From Chara braunii (lineage: Eukaryota > Streptophyta > Charophyceae > Charales > Characeae): a stretch of 30,648 nt of DNA. The notes under the pieces are model-generated. The model saw only the letters and a list, made by a program, of their open reading frames with translations. It was not told the origin of the DNA and did not search any database. Position numbers and translations under genes: made by a program. The stretch spans positions 1,267,659-1,298,306 of the forward strand of contig BFEA01000351.1 of the NCBI GenBank assembly GCA_003427395.1, read 5' to 3'. Shown piece by piece: positions 9,128 through 20,124 of the stretch (position 1 is its first letter; the number at the start of each line of letters is the position of its first letter).

Positions 9128-10793
9128 CGTGTACATAACCGAAGATAAGGAATGAGGACTTGTGTATGCTCTGTTCCCTTGAATGAATTAGATTTGAGGG
9201 TGGTTGGACGCATGGCAAGGTCAGGTCTAGAGGAATAACATGCATGCTTGCACATTTGATCATCCATCTTCTTTGGAGGTGACTCTAGTCCTCCTTCTCT
9301 CGGACTGATGTTCGTCAGACCGGGGAAGCCTTGGGCAAGCCATAGGTCGACCCTTCTTCTTCGTTTGAAAGAAGGGCTCCGGTTACCTGACAGGCGGTTG
9401 GGATTCCGAGCTAGTTCGGGTTCCGATGAAAATCCCGCGGCGGAGTGTTCCGAGCGACCCGGGTGCCTCTCTCCTCTTCTTCGGAACCCAGCGGACTCCT
9501 TGCACCACACTTGAAATGCTTGAAGGAACCTCATATGAACATAATGGGTAATCGAGGAGGAACAATCCTACCCTATGAACGGAAAGACAAAAGGAGATAA
9601 GGGAAGGAAGGGAGGTGCTCGACTCCAAAGAAAACTAGCTCATCTTTGAAGATGCTCACGAAAAGGAATTGGGCACTATGTATGGAAATTAAGGGTGAAT
9701 GGCACACAGAGTCCTGAGAGAAAATTGTGAGCAATGGGTAGGAAGCGCTGGGTGCACCAAGGGAAAGGCACTTGTACTCTGTGTGTCCCGCTTGGGACTT
9801 GTGTTTGCATGATGGGGATATTGAGAGTTCTGCCTTTCGGAAGGAAAGGAGGGGTCTGCACCGGCCGGTGCGGGTTGCAAAACTTCGCTCCCTTTTCGTA
9901 GGCTGCCGTGGGTTCGTGTGTGGTCGTCAGGCCACCGAGCTGTCGGACGGGAGTTTGTCACGTTGGTTGATTAGTAGCATTCTCGTTCGAGCGATGATGA
10001 GCTTTGCTCAATGATCTGTCGGACGGGGTGTGAAATCTCCTCAGGCGGGGCTTAGCGTGTTGGCTGGCGGAGGGAGTACCACTACATGTGGGCACAGACG
10101 GAGCCTCGGGGACGATTAGTAGCTTCTCGTAGCTTGGTTTGAGAAAGGTTGTTCCTTATCGGACCAATGGAAGTGAATGCCCGGACGACTGGCTTTTGTC
10201 CCTGTATTTAGGCACACGGGGCAACCCTCGGTGTCGGTACGGATGAGCAAAAGCGGCAATACGGGATGGGGTATTCTGGGCAAGAAGGTGAGGGCGACCC
10301 CCAACTGGAGTCTGGGTACCGCGCTCGCGACGGTTGAGTTGTGCTTGAGGTACGGGATAAAACTCTGCCGATAGTAACAGTGGAGAGACCACTTTGGGGA
10401 AAGGTCGGTGAGGAGATGACCGGCCTGTGTGCAATGATTGCTTGAGTTTTTCCTTTTTGTGCCTCCCTCTGTAAAACTTGCCTGATGGATGTTGGGATGG
10501 GTACCGAGCTTCTAAGTCTACTCTCACCTCCTGTCTAAGTCCGCACGAGTGAGAGAACATGAGGATAAGGCTGGATAGGAGTCGGAAGGAAATTGAACCA
10601 AGAGAAAGGAAAGTCGGTTGATGGTGATCGATTGAGGGTACGACAGGGCAACGACATCAGAAAAATGGGTAGGGAAAGGTTAGGGAGACCCACATGAGGG
10701 GTCTGAAAAGTAATTCTCATCTAGACAGAGGTCTGACCAAGAGGGGTCGTGTGGTGCTCCCTTGTGGAAACAAAACTGGAGCCGGAAAACGGA
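9128..10793 (+). other. Leader region between primer site and first gene; no gene recognised
   Basis: About 1.7 kb with only short overlapping frames in all phases and none resembling the four-copy family, gag or pol. It would be the 5' untranslated leader of the element RNA and could hold packaging or dimerisation signals, which I cannot demonstrate. A long leader is common in giant plant LTR elements. Confidence 0.5.
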
Positions 10794-11597
10794 ATGGCGC
10801 GATGGTTCTCATCTCCTACCTATTCTAGTGGTCCGGAGATGCCAATAGATGTTAAGGAGGGGGTATCAGTCGTCCTCCCAGAAGAAGGAACGTGGACAAA
10901 CCTGGAGCCAGCCTACCAAACTGTGATGCTGGATGAAAAGAGCATGTTCCTCTGGATAGAGACAATCTTGACCAATGTTAGCCTGACGAGACCGTCGCCG
11001 AGCTTAATGGACTTAGAATTCCGGGGGACAGTGGAAGCCCGAGGGTGGATCTATCTATCCCAGAAAATGGAAAATGCAGTGATAATAGGATTGGTATTGG
11101 GCATGGCGCCAACATAGTTGTTTAGACAAGCGGAACGGGAAGTGATATGGGCGGCCTGTCAGCGGGCGGAAATGGAAACGGACAAAATGGAGGTGCGAGT
11201 GGAACTCAGGAACAGAGGGAACATGAGACGCCCCCTTAGGACAATGAGGTGCGTGCTACCCCCGTTTGTGGTGGATGCGGTTTTCGGGACCAGTGATAGA
11301 CTGGAACAGATATGCCTGTCGATGACAAGCCTGAAGCTGTACCAGTGCGCTCGGCAGGATTTCTTTAGAATGTCAGTGGAAGCAGGGTCGTTCGAGGGGA
11401 ACTGGGCGGAGGAACTAGCTGAGGTATTAAACCTCCTCAAAGCGGATGAAGTCTTTGTCCCTAGCCCGGTGCATTGGCTGATAATCTATCGAAATGTGGC
11501 GGCGGGTGAAACCTTCTTAGAGGGACTGAGAGAGTTGTTCTCTGGCGGGGAGGAGGATTTCAACGATAATGAGGATGGGGACGAGATAGAGGACTGA
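10794..11597 (+). pseudogene. Pre-gag family, copy A (unknown function), one in-frame stop
   Basis: I do not recognise this family. From ATG 10794 (Met-Ala-Arg) the frame runs 267 codons with a single TAG at 11115-11117 (codon 108). It is homologous to copies B, C and D downstream. Shared blocks here are GVSVVLPEE near residue 37, LPPFVVDAVFG (155-165), GSFEGNW (198-204) and a final block with AAGETFLEGLRELF. The C-terminus adds an acidic tail (DNEDGDEIED). No signal peptide, membrane segment or known catalytic motif is visible. The start was chosen because Met-(Ala/Ser)-Arg recurs at the same distance before the first block in copies C and D. The TAG may be a mutated CAG. Most likely a disabled copy. 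Confidence 0.75.
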
Positions 11598-11667
11598 GAC
11601 TTCCGAAAAAAAAGGTGGTGGGGACTTACCCAAGAATGGGCTGTCGACTATGTGCAGGTAGAAAGCG

Positions 11668-12427
11668 ATGGTCCGGGAGCGCGAGCTGTGGGACTATACA
11701 CCCAAGGGATGAGAACCGAAACGGGTTGGAGGGGGAGTAGAAATGTCTATACCTGCGGATCATAAGTGGAGAGGGACCACGTGTGACTGGGTAGGGTCTG
11801 AAATTATGCCCGACCTATCGTACCTATGGGTAGAACGCGTCTGGAACCCACTAAGGGAAGAGGAAGGATGGGAAGAGATCACGGAAGGAAGGGTGGAATC
11901 AGTTGGGATGGTCGTTCTGTCCGAACAAGGCTGGCACCCGTTTTGCACCACACTCGTCGCTGGACAGTATCCGATGTGGCTTTTAGGGGATGCTGAGGCA
12001 AGGGCTCGACGGGCGGGCGAGAGATTTGCTAACAAAGGATGGGATGCGGTCAGTAGTAGAATCGTGATGGGAGGGTGGAAGGAGTTTAGGCCCCCCTGCC
12101 AGCAAATCAAGACCTGGGTACCCGAGTTCGTAGCAAATTGGTTTGGGGGTTTCGACCATGTTGAGGAAGTAGCCAGCCAGCACTATGGGGCGGGTGCACA
12201 TGAATTGCGTCTGGTTGACGGAAGAATTCTATAAAACGTCCTTGAAATTTGGGCCCTTCCATGACGATAGAGCCTGGGAGGTCCTCATCATTTTGGACAT
12301 CGAAAGGAATGACCGGCTGGAAGTGACTCCGGAAACCAGGGAGGCTATAATTCGCCGCGAGGTAGCTGCCACTCCTTGCTATGTAGATGATGTGTTTAAG
12401 TTGTTCGAGGTACTGTGGTTCGACTGA
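11668..12427 (+). pseudogene. Pre-gag family, copy B, one stop and one frameshift
   Basis: This copy starts at ATG 11668 in the frame that later reads GGGVEMSIP, the first family block. A TGA at 11710-11712 interrupts it, and an internal ATG at 11743 gives an open frame to 12234. Homology then jumps to the next frame, somewhere between about 12190 and 12230, where LKFGPFHDD and RREVAATPCYVDDVFKLFEV complete the protein, ending at 12427. VPEFVANWFGGF is the counterpart of LPPFLLERLGG in copy C. Total length (about 253 codons) matches the others. Function unknown. The upstream start is supported by homology reaching across the stop; the frameshift is inferred from the block order shared with C. 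Confidence 0.75.
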
Positions 12428-12549
12428 AAGCGGAAAAAGCCGCGGGGCAAGGCAAGCATGGGAGAATTGCTAAGATAAGGGAATGGGATGTCTGGCCATT
12501 GTAGGGTTTGGTGCGGATTGTGAGCAAGAAGGCCAAGGACGAGAGCGCA

Positions 12550-13323
12550 ATGGCACGAAGGAGGACGTTTCTTGAAGACCGCCCCCTAGGCATTGAGCCA
12601 CCTAGGGAAGTGGAGGGTGGAGTAAAAATTAGTCTGCCGGCCGCAAGCGAGGGTTGGCACCCGGTGGTGGATTGGGTCGGGGTGGAGCTCATAGAAAATA
12701 TGGTTTACTTGGCGACGAGGGTCGAATGGCGCGCAGACGAGAATGGGGAATGGAACCCGGACCTGCGGGGGCATGTGCGTGCGGAAGGGCGTTTGTATGT
12801 GTCTGAGGACGGGTGGCGGGAGTTCGGAGTCCGGTTGGCATCAGGAGAGGACCCGTTGAGTATGTTTGAAGAGGCATGGCAGTTAGTGTGGCAGGAAGGT
12901 TTTGAATTTGCGAATCTGGGATTTGATGATGTAACGGCAGACCTTAGGGTAGCTAGGGCCGGAAGTTTTGAATTGCCGAGCGAAAACATTCGGATGAGGT
13001 TGCCGCCCTTTCTGCTGGAAAGGCTAGGCGGACTGGAGATTGTCAGGCGGGCGGTTGCCGACCACGCTAGTCTGACATACGAAGACGCAACGGTACACCA
13101 AGAATACTATCAGGCCTTCCTAGAATTGGGGCCGTTTAGCGGAGAACAGAGGTATGAAGTGTTGCGAACCCTGCGTGTCGTGGTTACCACTAGACCAAGG
13201 GCTTCGGTTGTTAGCAATAGGGTTCTGTGGGGCGTTGTTCGACGGGAAATAAGTCGAGGGATGACGTACGTGGATGACCTATACCGATTGTATGAGCTGA
13301 CGCAAGTAGGAACAGGCTGGTAA
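12550..13323 (+). CDS. Pre-gag family, copy C: intact 257-residue protein of unknown function
   Basis: This is the only copy of the four with no stop or frameshift. From ATG 12550 (MARRRTF) it encodes 257 residues. The five blocks shared with its neighbours are GGVKISLP (23-30); EGRLYVSEDGWREFGVRLASG (79-99); LPPFLLERLGG (151-161); LELGPFSGEQ (191-200) and RREISRGMTYVDDLYRLYEL (231-250). Aromatic and acidic residues are frequent. There is no signal peptide, membrane helix, zinc-binding cluster or recognised enzyme motif. It lies 3' of copy B (122 bp gap) and 5' of copy D. An in-frame GTG/TTG extension to 12508 exists, but ATG 12550 fits the conserved Met-Ala/Ser-Arg start. It is not gag, pol, a chromodomain or an envelope-like protein as far as I can see. 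Confidence 0.8.
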   Translation: MARRRTFLEDRPLGIEPPREVEGGVKISLPAASEGWHPVVDWVGVELIENMVYLATRVEWRADENGEWNPDLRGHVRAEGRLYVSEDGWREFGVRLASGEDPLSMFEEAWQLVWQEGFEFANLGFDDVTADLRVARAGSFELPSENIRMRLPPFLLERLGGLEIVRRAVADHASLTYEDATVHQEYYQAFLELGPFSGEQRYEVLRTLRVVVTTRPRASVVSNRVLWGVVRREISRGMTYVDDLYRLYELTQVGTGW

Positions 13324-13494
13324 AAGGGCCAAGGAAGGAAGGGGAAGGGGATAGAGAGGAAAGGAAACATCGAGTTAAGGACCGGGGAGTTGCTCAGGTG
13401 AGGACGGAAGAGAAAGATGACATAAGCAAACTCGCTTGCTGTTTAAACTGTGCAGGGGACCGCTAAATCAACAATGGTGATGAGACGTGCACGG

Positions 13495-14258
13495 ATGTCG
13501 CGACGGCCCACGCACCCTCGGCCACCCACGGAAAGTGGAGGCGGATGGGAGGTATCGCTCCCTGCAAGCTACATAGTCCGAGGAATCGACACTGAATGGA
13601 GAGCCGTGGCCTTGGGAAGGGACCAGGCGTTCATGATGGTAGAATGCTTGTGGAGTGGGATGAGGTTCGATAGGGGACTAAGGGACGACCTGTATATCGA
13701 TCTAAAGGTAACAGGAACCGTATACCTGCGGGAGGTCGGATGGCACATGCTAGGAACGGAATTGGCACTAGGGCATGGGCTGTTACCAATCTTCCAAAGG
13801 GCTACTAGGATAGTGGACCGGATAGGCCAGGAGGTGCGAGGAAGAGGAACGTGGGGCTGAGGACCCGGGTGGAGGTAGGAGGATGGCGAGAGTTTAAGGC
13901 CCCAATGACGGGACTGCGGTGCCGAGTGCCCCGCTTCATGGTGGACTTGGTATTTGGCAGCCTCTCAAGGGCAAGAAGTCTGGTGGAGTCGACTCTAGTT
14001 TGGAACCACTACTTCCGTCCGCAGACGACGGCGATGTTTTACGATGTGTCAGTTAGGCACGGGCCGTTTTGGGGAAACCAGGCCCGTGAGTTACTCGAAC
14101 TCATCGAAATCCTGATATTCGGGCTACCACGCATGGCGTTTGAGGAATATGAACCAATAATTATAAGGGAAATAGAAATGGGAGAAAACTATCTTGCAGG
14201 GGTGGCCGACCTGTTTGAAGAACCGGATGAGCAAGACAGACCTGAGGGACCGGCGTGA
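13495..14258 (+). pseudogene. Pre-gag family, copy D, one frameshift
   Basis: From ATG 13495 (MSRRPTH) the frame shows the first family block (GGGWEVSLPAS) and the GW-x(3)-G-TELALG block, then stops at 13858-13860. The rest continues in another frame from about 13851: VPRFMVDLVFGSLSRA, VSVRHGPFWGNQ, then IIREIEMGENYLAGVADLFEE, ending at 14258 after an acidic/proline tail. The overlap at 13851-13860 pins the frameshift to within a few codons. Length about 254 codons. Earlier ATGs (13474, 13480) are possible starts. Function unknown, as for the other copies. Copies D and A appear closest in their GPF/GSF block and C-terminal tail. Confidence 0.75.
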
Positions 14259-14689
14259 GAAAGGAAAGTACCGAGAAAAAAGTAAAAGGTGGAAAACCGG
14301 AATGAGAAGCTAGCCGTCAGCAAGAGAGTAGTGGTCGGAGTTCCGTCCCACTTGAGATCGTGACAGGAGGGAACTGGGAAGACCACCCGCGCTGAAAGAC
14401 GCTGGGGCATCTGGGAGTGAGGGAGTCAAAAGGGCTACCCTCTAGGGGAGAGCTACTAGCCTCAGACACCGACCTAAGGGATCGGGCACGAGAGTGACAA
14501 AACGCCAAACCTTGGTAGCAAGCCTTCCGACAGAAGAAAGATAGGACGGCGCCCTGTAGGAAATTGTTAGGTGAGTCGTCCCGACAAAATAAGACGGGAA
14601 AACATGAAAATAAGTAAGAATAAGGGGACCTTAGGGCCCGGGAACTAGAGAAACTATGAACAACTGGTCTTTTCGCAAAAAACATTTCC
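14259..14689 (+). other. Spacer between copy D and gag; no gene recognised
   Basis: No frame with recognisable homology. It contains several A/G-rich stretches. At its right end the sequence around 14690-14706 (GTGCAAGGTAGGTAAAG) resembles a splice donor, although it overlaps the gag start and may be coincidental. Confidence 0.4.
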
Positions 14690-16800
14690 ATGTGCAAGGT
14701 AGGTAAAGGGATGGCGTCGGAAGAAGAGGCTGAGGAACTCCGAAGCAAAGGAAGTCAGGGCACGGGTAGGGGTACGGAACGAAACGAACCATCTGTAAAG
14801 GATCGAGAGTCAGCAAAACTAGAGGGGACCAGGGAAGATGGGAAGGATCTTTCGACAGGTGAAAGTTCGGGGAAAACCGGGGGTAGCAAAAGAGGACCTC
14901 AAGAAAATAGGGAAGGAAGGGACAATGGAAGATCGAGTCCTCGAAACTCAGAAGGGACTACACCCAAGAAAACGAAGGTCTCGGACGCCCGCCGTAAGCT
15001 GGCAGAGATAGAAAAACGAACCGCAGAATATAAAGCAAGGCTTATGGAGGAAATGATGGCAGGGCATGAAAGGGACTCCCTGGGAGAAAGGTCGCGAGAG
15101 GAACGTCGGGTCAGCCAGGGCGAAATCAGGCACAAAGGGAAGGATAACAACTATAAGGGAACGCCCAGCAAGAAAGGGAAGGAAAAGGGGGATGCGCCGG
15201 CTGTGGAGGCAGAAAAGGCTACGACCCCGCCTGCTATGGACAACGTGACTAGCCGCCTGCCCACCACACCGAAAGTAGCAAAGGGTTGCGACGGACTTTG
15301 GAGTCTCAGAGAAAGGGTGCTATGATGGTTCGATCCTGAGGGTACGCCAAAGGCTGGGGAAAAGCAGGGGGATAGCAAGGAAGGAGAAGGGACTTGTCCG
15401 ACTGGTGAAGCAGGTAGCTCTGAGGGAGGTCTTAAGAAAATAGTAGCTACCCTCACCCGGGCTCTGAATAAGAATCAGGGGTATCTGGCCGATGCCAAGA
15501 AGAAACTCAGTTTCAATGGGGCGAACATTCAAAATTCCTGAAAGACTATGAGAACCTGGCAACCTTGTTGAAATGGAGTGAGGAAGAGAAGATGGACCAT
15601 TTGGGGCAGCATATGTCACTGAGTCTGGGTAGAGACATTATGGTCATCGTCGCCACTAGTGGATCCTGGAAGGAAACCAGGAACGAGATGATGAGGAAGT
15701 ACCTAAAGGCAGAGAAGATGGCAACAAAAGTCGAGTTAGCGGCAGTCCAAAGGAAGAACTATGCGACTTACAACGACTTCCTAAGGGTCTTTACTCTAGT
15801 CGCACTACGAATTCTCGAGGTAACAGACCGGATAATGAGTAAGTATTTCCTCAGGCAGTTCCCCGAATTCAACAAAGATAACATTCTATCAGCTTACCAG
15901 CAGACTAGCAAGTTCGAGTACACTAGGGATGTGGACTTCAGCACGGTAACAGACCTCGCAGAAAAGACGGTGGTGACCGATACGCTAGCCCTGCTTAAGG
16001 AAGGGGAGGTTATAGACTTGACTGGGAAGACGGGGGATAAGGTCAAGAAGGGGATAGAGAGCCTGGACGAACGAGTGCACGGGGTCGACAACAAGATGGA
16101 AAGAATGGAAAATGCCCTATTAGTAATGCAGGCGCAGATATCCCGACCCGCCCTCCCGCCCCACGAAGCCGTAGTTCCGGCAGCAGTAGCAAATCGGGGG
16201 TATGGCAGAAGGGATCCAGCTAATGAGCAATGCAAGTATTGCATAATGGTTGGACATTTCGTGCGAACCTGCCCAAGACTCAACCATGATATCATGAGAC
16301 AGAGATGCAGCAGGTCCCTTAAGGGTGAGATTCTTGGACCCCAGGGAGAGCGCGTAAATTGGAATTCGCCAGGAGGGATGCGGCGTGCCGTAATCATCCT
16401 GAATAACTTGGATATAGCCGTCGTAGAAGCAGAGCCGGTAGCCGACATTGTCTGGGACCAACCGAGGGGACGTGGACCACAGGCCAATTTCATTCTAGAA
16501 GGCAATGGGAAGGATAGGGTAAACATCACCACCCGACAGGTCGGTGCAGAAAACAAACTTATTCGAGATACAATAATGGAAGAAGTCGCGGGGACTAGCG
16601 CAGATCAAGGGGAAACCGAGGCCGAAGAGCCAGAAAAGGTTTACGGAAAGGCAAGGGAAGAAGAACCGATAGATAAAGTGGCGGCGGCAAAGAAGAAGTT
16701 CAGGTATCAAATTCCGATCCTGACTTCGCCTGAAATCGATGGCACCCTGAGTAACCTGCTGGGTACCATGGTATCGGTATCCTTCCAGACCATGCTATAA
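14690..16800 (+). pseudogene. gag: gag: basic/acidic N-terminal region, capsid-like region and CCHC knuckle, broken
   Basis: Gag packages the element RNA. The frame opens at ATG 14690 (or ATG 14711, Met-Ala-Ser) with about 200 codons very rich in Lys, Glu, Arg, Gly and Ser. It hits TGA at 15323-15325, stays open to about 15538, and then the homologous reading continues in another frame, a one-base loss near 15538. From there to 16797 it reads as a capsid-like helical region (LATLLKWSEEEKMDHL and onward). It contains a zinc knuckle with Cys 16231, Cys 16240, His 16255 and Cys 16270, spacing C-x2-C-x4-H-x4-C. The TAA at 16798 is followed by open frame into the protease region, so gag and pol were probably one polyprotein. 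A strongly charged gag N-terminus of this length is unusual. Confidence 0.85.
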
Positions 16801-16833
16801 GCCAGCCCAAGGCTGCTTAAAGAACTCAAGCAG

Positions 16834-17502
16834 TTGCTAACGCGCAAGCGCGTAGAGGTAGAGGAGGCCCCGGAACCACAGCAGCAGGAAACAGAAGAGC
16901 CCGGGACACCGCAAGGGGTCTCCAACCTCCAACAAATTCCCGGAGATCTGGAGGACCTGGAAAAGGCCTTTGCAGACATCCGCCTAAGCCTACCGAACCA
17001 AGAAGGGGGTGAAGTTATGAGGGCACCACCCGGGACAAAGCTTAGCTTCCATGCATTGCCCGTAGGAAAGCTGAAAGTCCAAATCGGAACCCACCACACA
17101 AATGCATTAGTGGACGGCGGTGCAGAAATTACCCTCATACGACGGGACTTTGCAACGATTACCGGCTGCACCGTAAACAAGGAAGTGATGGGGAGTATCT
17201 GAGGAGCTGGCGAGGAGATTCCCTTTATAGGGTACGTTACGAAATGCACAGTCAGGGCGGGGATCAGGGAATCAATCTGGTCCTTCCAGCGGATGACTGT
17301 GATGGGAGAAATAGACCATGACATAATTCTCAGAAGACCGTGGTGCGCCAATGTAGAGATGATAGGTATGCATCTGCATGATGGCACATACATGGTAGAT
17401 ATAGAGGACCCCGTGACCGGCCGCGGGGAACTCCTCCGACTCCTTGGGACCGGAGGGATCCCGAAGGGCAAGTTGGCAACTTCGTCGCCGACGTTCGAGT
17501 AG
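16834..17502 (+). pseudogene. pro: Aspartic protease region of pol, broken
   Basis: This stays in the frame of the gag C-terminus. LVDGGAEITLI (Asp codon 17113-17115) is the retropepsin active-site loop, which normally reads D-(S/T)-G-A. Here the second residue is Gly, which should impair catalysis. About 70 codons later DHDIILRRPW matches the conserved ILGRPW-type strand of Ty3/gypsy proteases. In-frame stops are TGA at 17200-17202, between the two motifs, and TAG at 17500-17502. Upstream (16834-17040) is a Glu/Pro-rich linker. The function is cleavage of the Gag-Pol polyprotein. Both motifs occur in the right order and spacing for a retroelement protease. Confidence 0.8.
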
Positions 17503-17529
17503 AGTGCGCGAAAGGGGGCATTTGCATGG

Positions 17530-19640
17530 ATGGAAGGTATGAGGGAAAGAGTAGAGATCATGATTGAGGAGACCTTTAGCAAGAAGGAGTGGATCAAGAT
17601 GGGTTTACCTCTGAAGAAGAGGAGGCAAGAGGACGAGGCCATGAAAGTTATGGTGGCTGAAAAGGAGTCGGAAGTCGAACTTGGGGGCAGCCTGCCCAAA
17701 CCAAAGGAAGGCCGAAAGGAAACGCCGGGAGTGGTGCTTGAAATCCCAGACTTATTACAACTCGTTAAGGCCATCAAGTACCACAAGGTGGGAGTGGACC
17801 CCACAGCGCTTGCAAAATTTGAAGACGGGGTTTGAAAGGGCTACTGTCTGAACGGGAAGCTAGTCAGCATCCAGCCCCGCGTTCTAGAGGTAGCAAGGCC
17901 GATCCCGACCGTTCATTTTTTAGGAGAACGATCCCCGAAGGAAGTGTGCGAAAATACAAACCCGTAGGGGAAAAAACCAAGTCGGTCTCGATCCTAGTCG
18001 AAACATCAAGGAAAGAGACCATGGAAAAATGAGGAAGAAATCCTGCGGATAATAAGGGAGAGGCGAGCAGCGGAAGGGCACCGGATACTTGATGAGATAG
18101 CGGAGACCATGAAGATAGTGGTAGACGGGTTCTTAACGGCGGAAGAGACCCAATTGATAAGAAGGGCATGCCAGGAATTTCACCTAGCCTTCGCCTTCAA
18201 TGACCACCAGAAAGGCCGGTTGGACGCATAGCTAATTTCCCCCGTTAGGATCCACACGGTGGAACACGAATGCTGGAACGACGAAGGACCTGCCTACGAG
18301 TTCGGAATAGTGGCGGAAGTCACTGAGTTGCTTAGAGCCAAGAGAGATTCATTCGTGGCCGGACCCACCGCGTTCCCCTACGCCAACAAGTGGTTCGTTT
18401 TTCGAAAACCGAACAAGACGCTCAGATGGATCCAAGATTTGTAGAAGTTGAACGCAGTAACAATCCGGGATGCGGGATCGCTTCCACAAGCTGACTTACT
18501 GGCAGAGTCTCACGCCGGATGAAACATTTACTCCTTGATAGACCTGTACTCAGGATACGACCAACTGCCGCTCGATGCGAGAGATAGACTGTACACCGCT
18601 ATGCACACCCCTGTAGGACAACTGCAGATGCAAGTGACCCCTATGGGCTTCACAAACGCTGTGGCGGAGGCACAAAGGAGGATGCTTGCGGTTGCAGGGG
18701 ACATCCCGGAAAAATGCGAACCCTACATAGATGACAATCCCATAAAAGGTGCGCATGACAAGGATAAGACAAAGGTCCAGCCGGGCATACGAAAGTTCGT
18801 CTGGGATCATCTACAGGATATCAAGGACTTACTCCGGTGGTTCCTGGTATACAACATTACTGCAAGTGGACCAAAAAACATTCTTGCAGTTCCAGAACTG
18901 ACCATACTAGGATTTCACTGTGGGGCCTATGAGAGGAAACCCGATCCAGCAAAGACGGATAAGATCTCCCAATGACCGACGCCTCTTCGCACCACGACGG
19001 AGGTACAAACCTTCCTAGGGGTAGTCGGATTCTGGAGGATCTTTATCAAAGGGTTCGCAAATATAGCAGAGCCTATCCTCGCAATGATTAGGGAAGGAGG
19101 GACTATGGAATGGACCGAGGATAGGGAAGCGGCAGTCCAGACCCTCAAAGATATCCTGTCTTCTGATTGAGTCACTTTGGCAGCGCCTTGCTTCAATGAT
19201 GAAGTAGGGCGACTCTTTATCCTGGAAACGGACGGAGGACCCTTGGCGGTAGGGGGAGTACTGATACAGAGAAGTAAGGAGGGTAAGGAGAGAGGCCTAT
19301 CAGGTTTGAGAGCAGGACCCTGAATTCGGCAGAGCGGCGGTACTCACAGTTCAAGAAAGGAGTTTTAGTCATTCTACATTGCCTTAAGACTTTTCAGGCA
19401 TACCTATTTGGGAGACGGTTTATCTTGAGAATCGATCCGACCAATGTCGCCGGGGCATTAAAGAACCACAAGCCTATAAGACCCGACCGTTGGAAGGTGG
19501 ATAGGCTTCATATGGCAATTCGACTACAAGGTCGAGCGAATCGCGAGATTCCGAAATAGGGCAGACGGGCTAAGTCGGGTTTCCATTACGCTGGAGGGAG
19601 TAGAGGATGTGGAACCAATCGACGCCTTTCTAGAATACGA
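17530..19640 (+). pseudogene. pol: Reverse transcriptase and RNase H, multiply interrupted
   Basis: Signature RT segments are recognisable in order: VARPIPTVHF (about 17893); AYEFGIVAEV and NKWFVFRKPNKTLRWIQDL (18289-18441); SLIDLYSGYDQLPLD (about 18532); TPMGFTNAVAEAQ; and the catalytic YIDD at 18724-18735. TTEVQTFLGVVGFWR (about 19000) is the usual RT C-terminal motif. RNase H follows with LETDGG, then SAERRYSQFKK and a final RADGLSRV near 19560. Stops in the main frame are at 17833, 17965, 18229, 18442, 18520, 18973 and 19168, with frame changes near 17948, 18030, 19290 and 19500. The RT retains both metal-binding Asp residues of YIDD. This is a Ty3/gypsy RT; the lineage cannot be fixed without a tree. 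Confidence 0.9.
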
Positions 19641-20124
19641 AGGGGGGACCCTTGTCATAGATAACGAGATGGCAGGCACCGCTCCTACAATGGATCAACT
19701 GCTGATTCAGATCCTGAAAAAGGGCGCACCTGCGGTAGTTGCGAAACTCAGGGAAGGATCATTCACCACGATTAGACGCAAAGATGAGAAGGATTCGTGG
19801 GGAGCAACGATGGGGCCAAAGGAAGAGCTGATGGCAATGGCCGTTGAAGGGGGTCAGGAAGTTGTGATGAATCTAGTAGAAACTTGGACGCGAAGAGAGC
19901 GGCAATATCTAGTGAATCAGGCTCAGGAGGAGCAAGACACCGATCAGAAGGGACGAGATTTCTTCCTTATTCAGATGTATGATGACATCTTTAGAGAAAT
20001 CGGTCTGCTGCTAATAGGAAACAAACAGCCTATGGGAGTCAGCCCCAAGGCAAGGGAGGAAGCCGAGAAGTATGTTTTTGAGGAACGATCACCTGTTCAA
20101 GAAAGAAGAAGGAATGATGCCTAG
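19609..20124 (+). pseudogene. pol: RNase H-integrase connector of pol
   Basis: An open frame of 171 codons follows the RNase H end and leads into integrase. It holds FFLIQMYDDIFREIGLLLIG, which parallels the NLYEDKYRTIGLHLSG segment of the minus-strand relic at the same position. This shows that the two elements share this connector and belong to related lineages. The frame ends with an artefactual C-terminus: the homologous reading shifts to the next frame near 20072. There is no known domain in the connector itself. Confidence 0.75.

Noticed and set aside
15894-16556. A 220-codon minus-strand frame opposite gag
   Set aside because: It lies opposite the gag region with its CCHC knuckle and has no domain of its own.
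16707-17804. A 365-codon open frame on the minus strand opposite protease and RT linker
   Set aside because: The plus strand shows clear protease and pol motifs here, and the antisense protein has no recognisable domain. An open antisense frame is a common by-product of codon bias in a coding strand.
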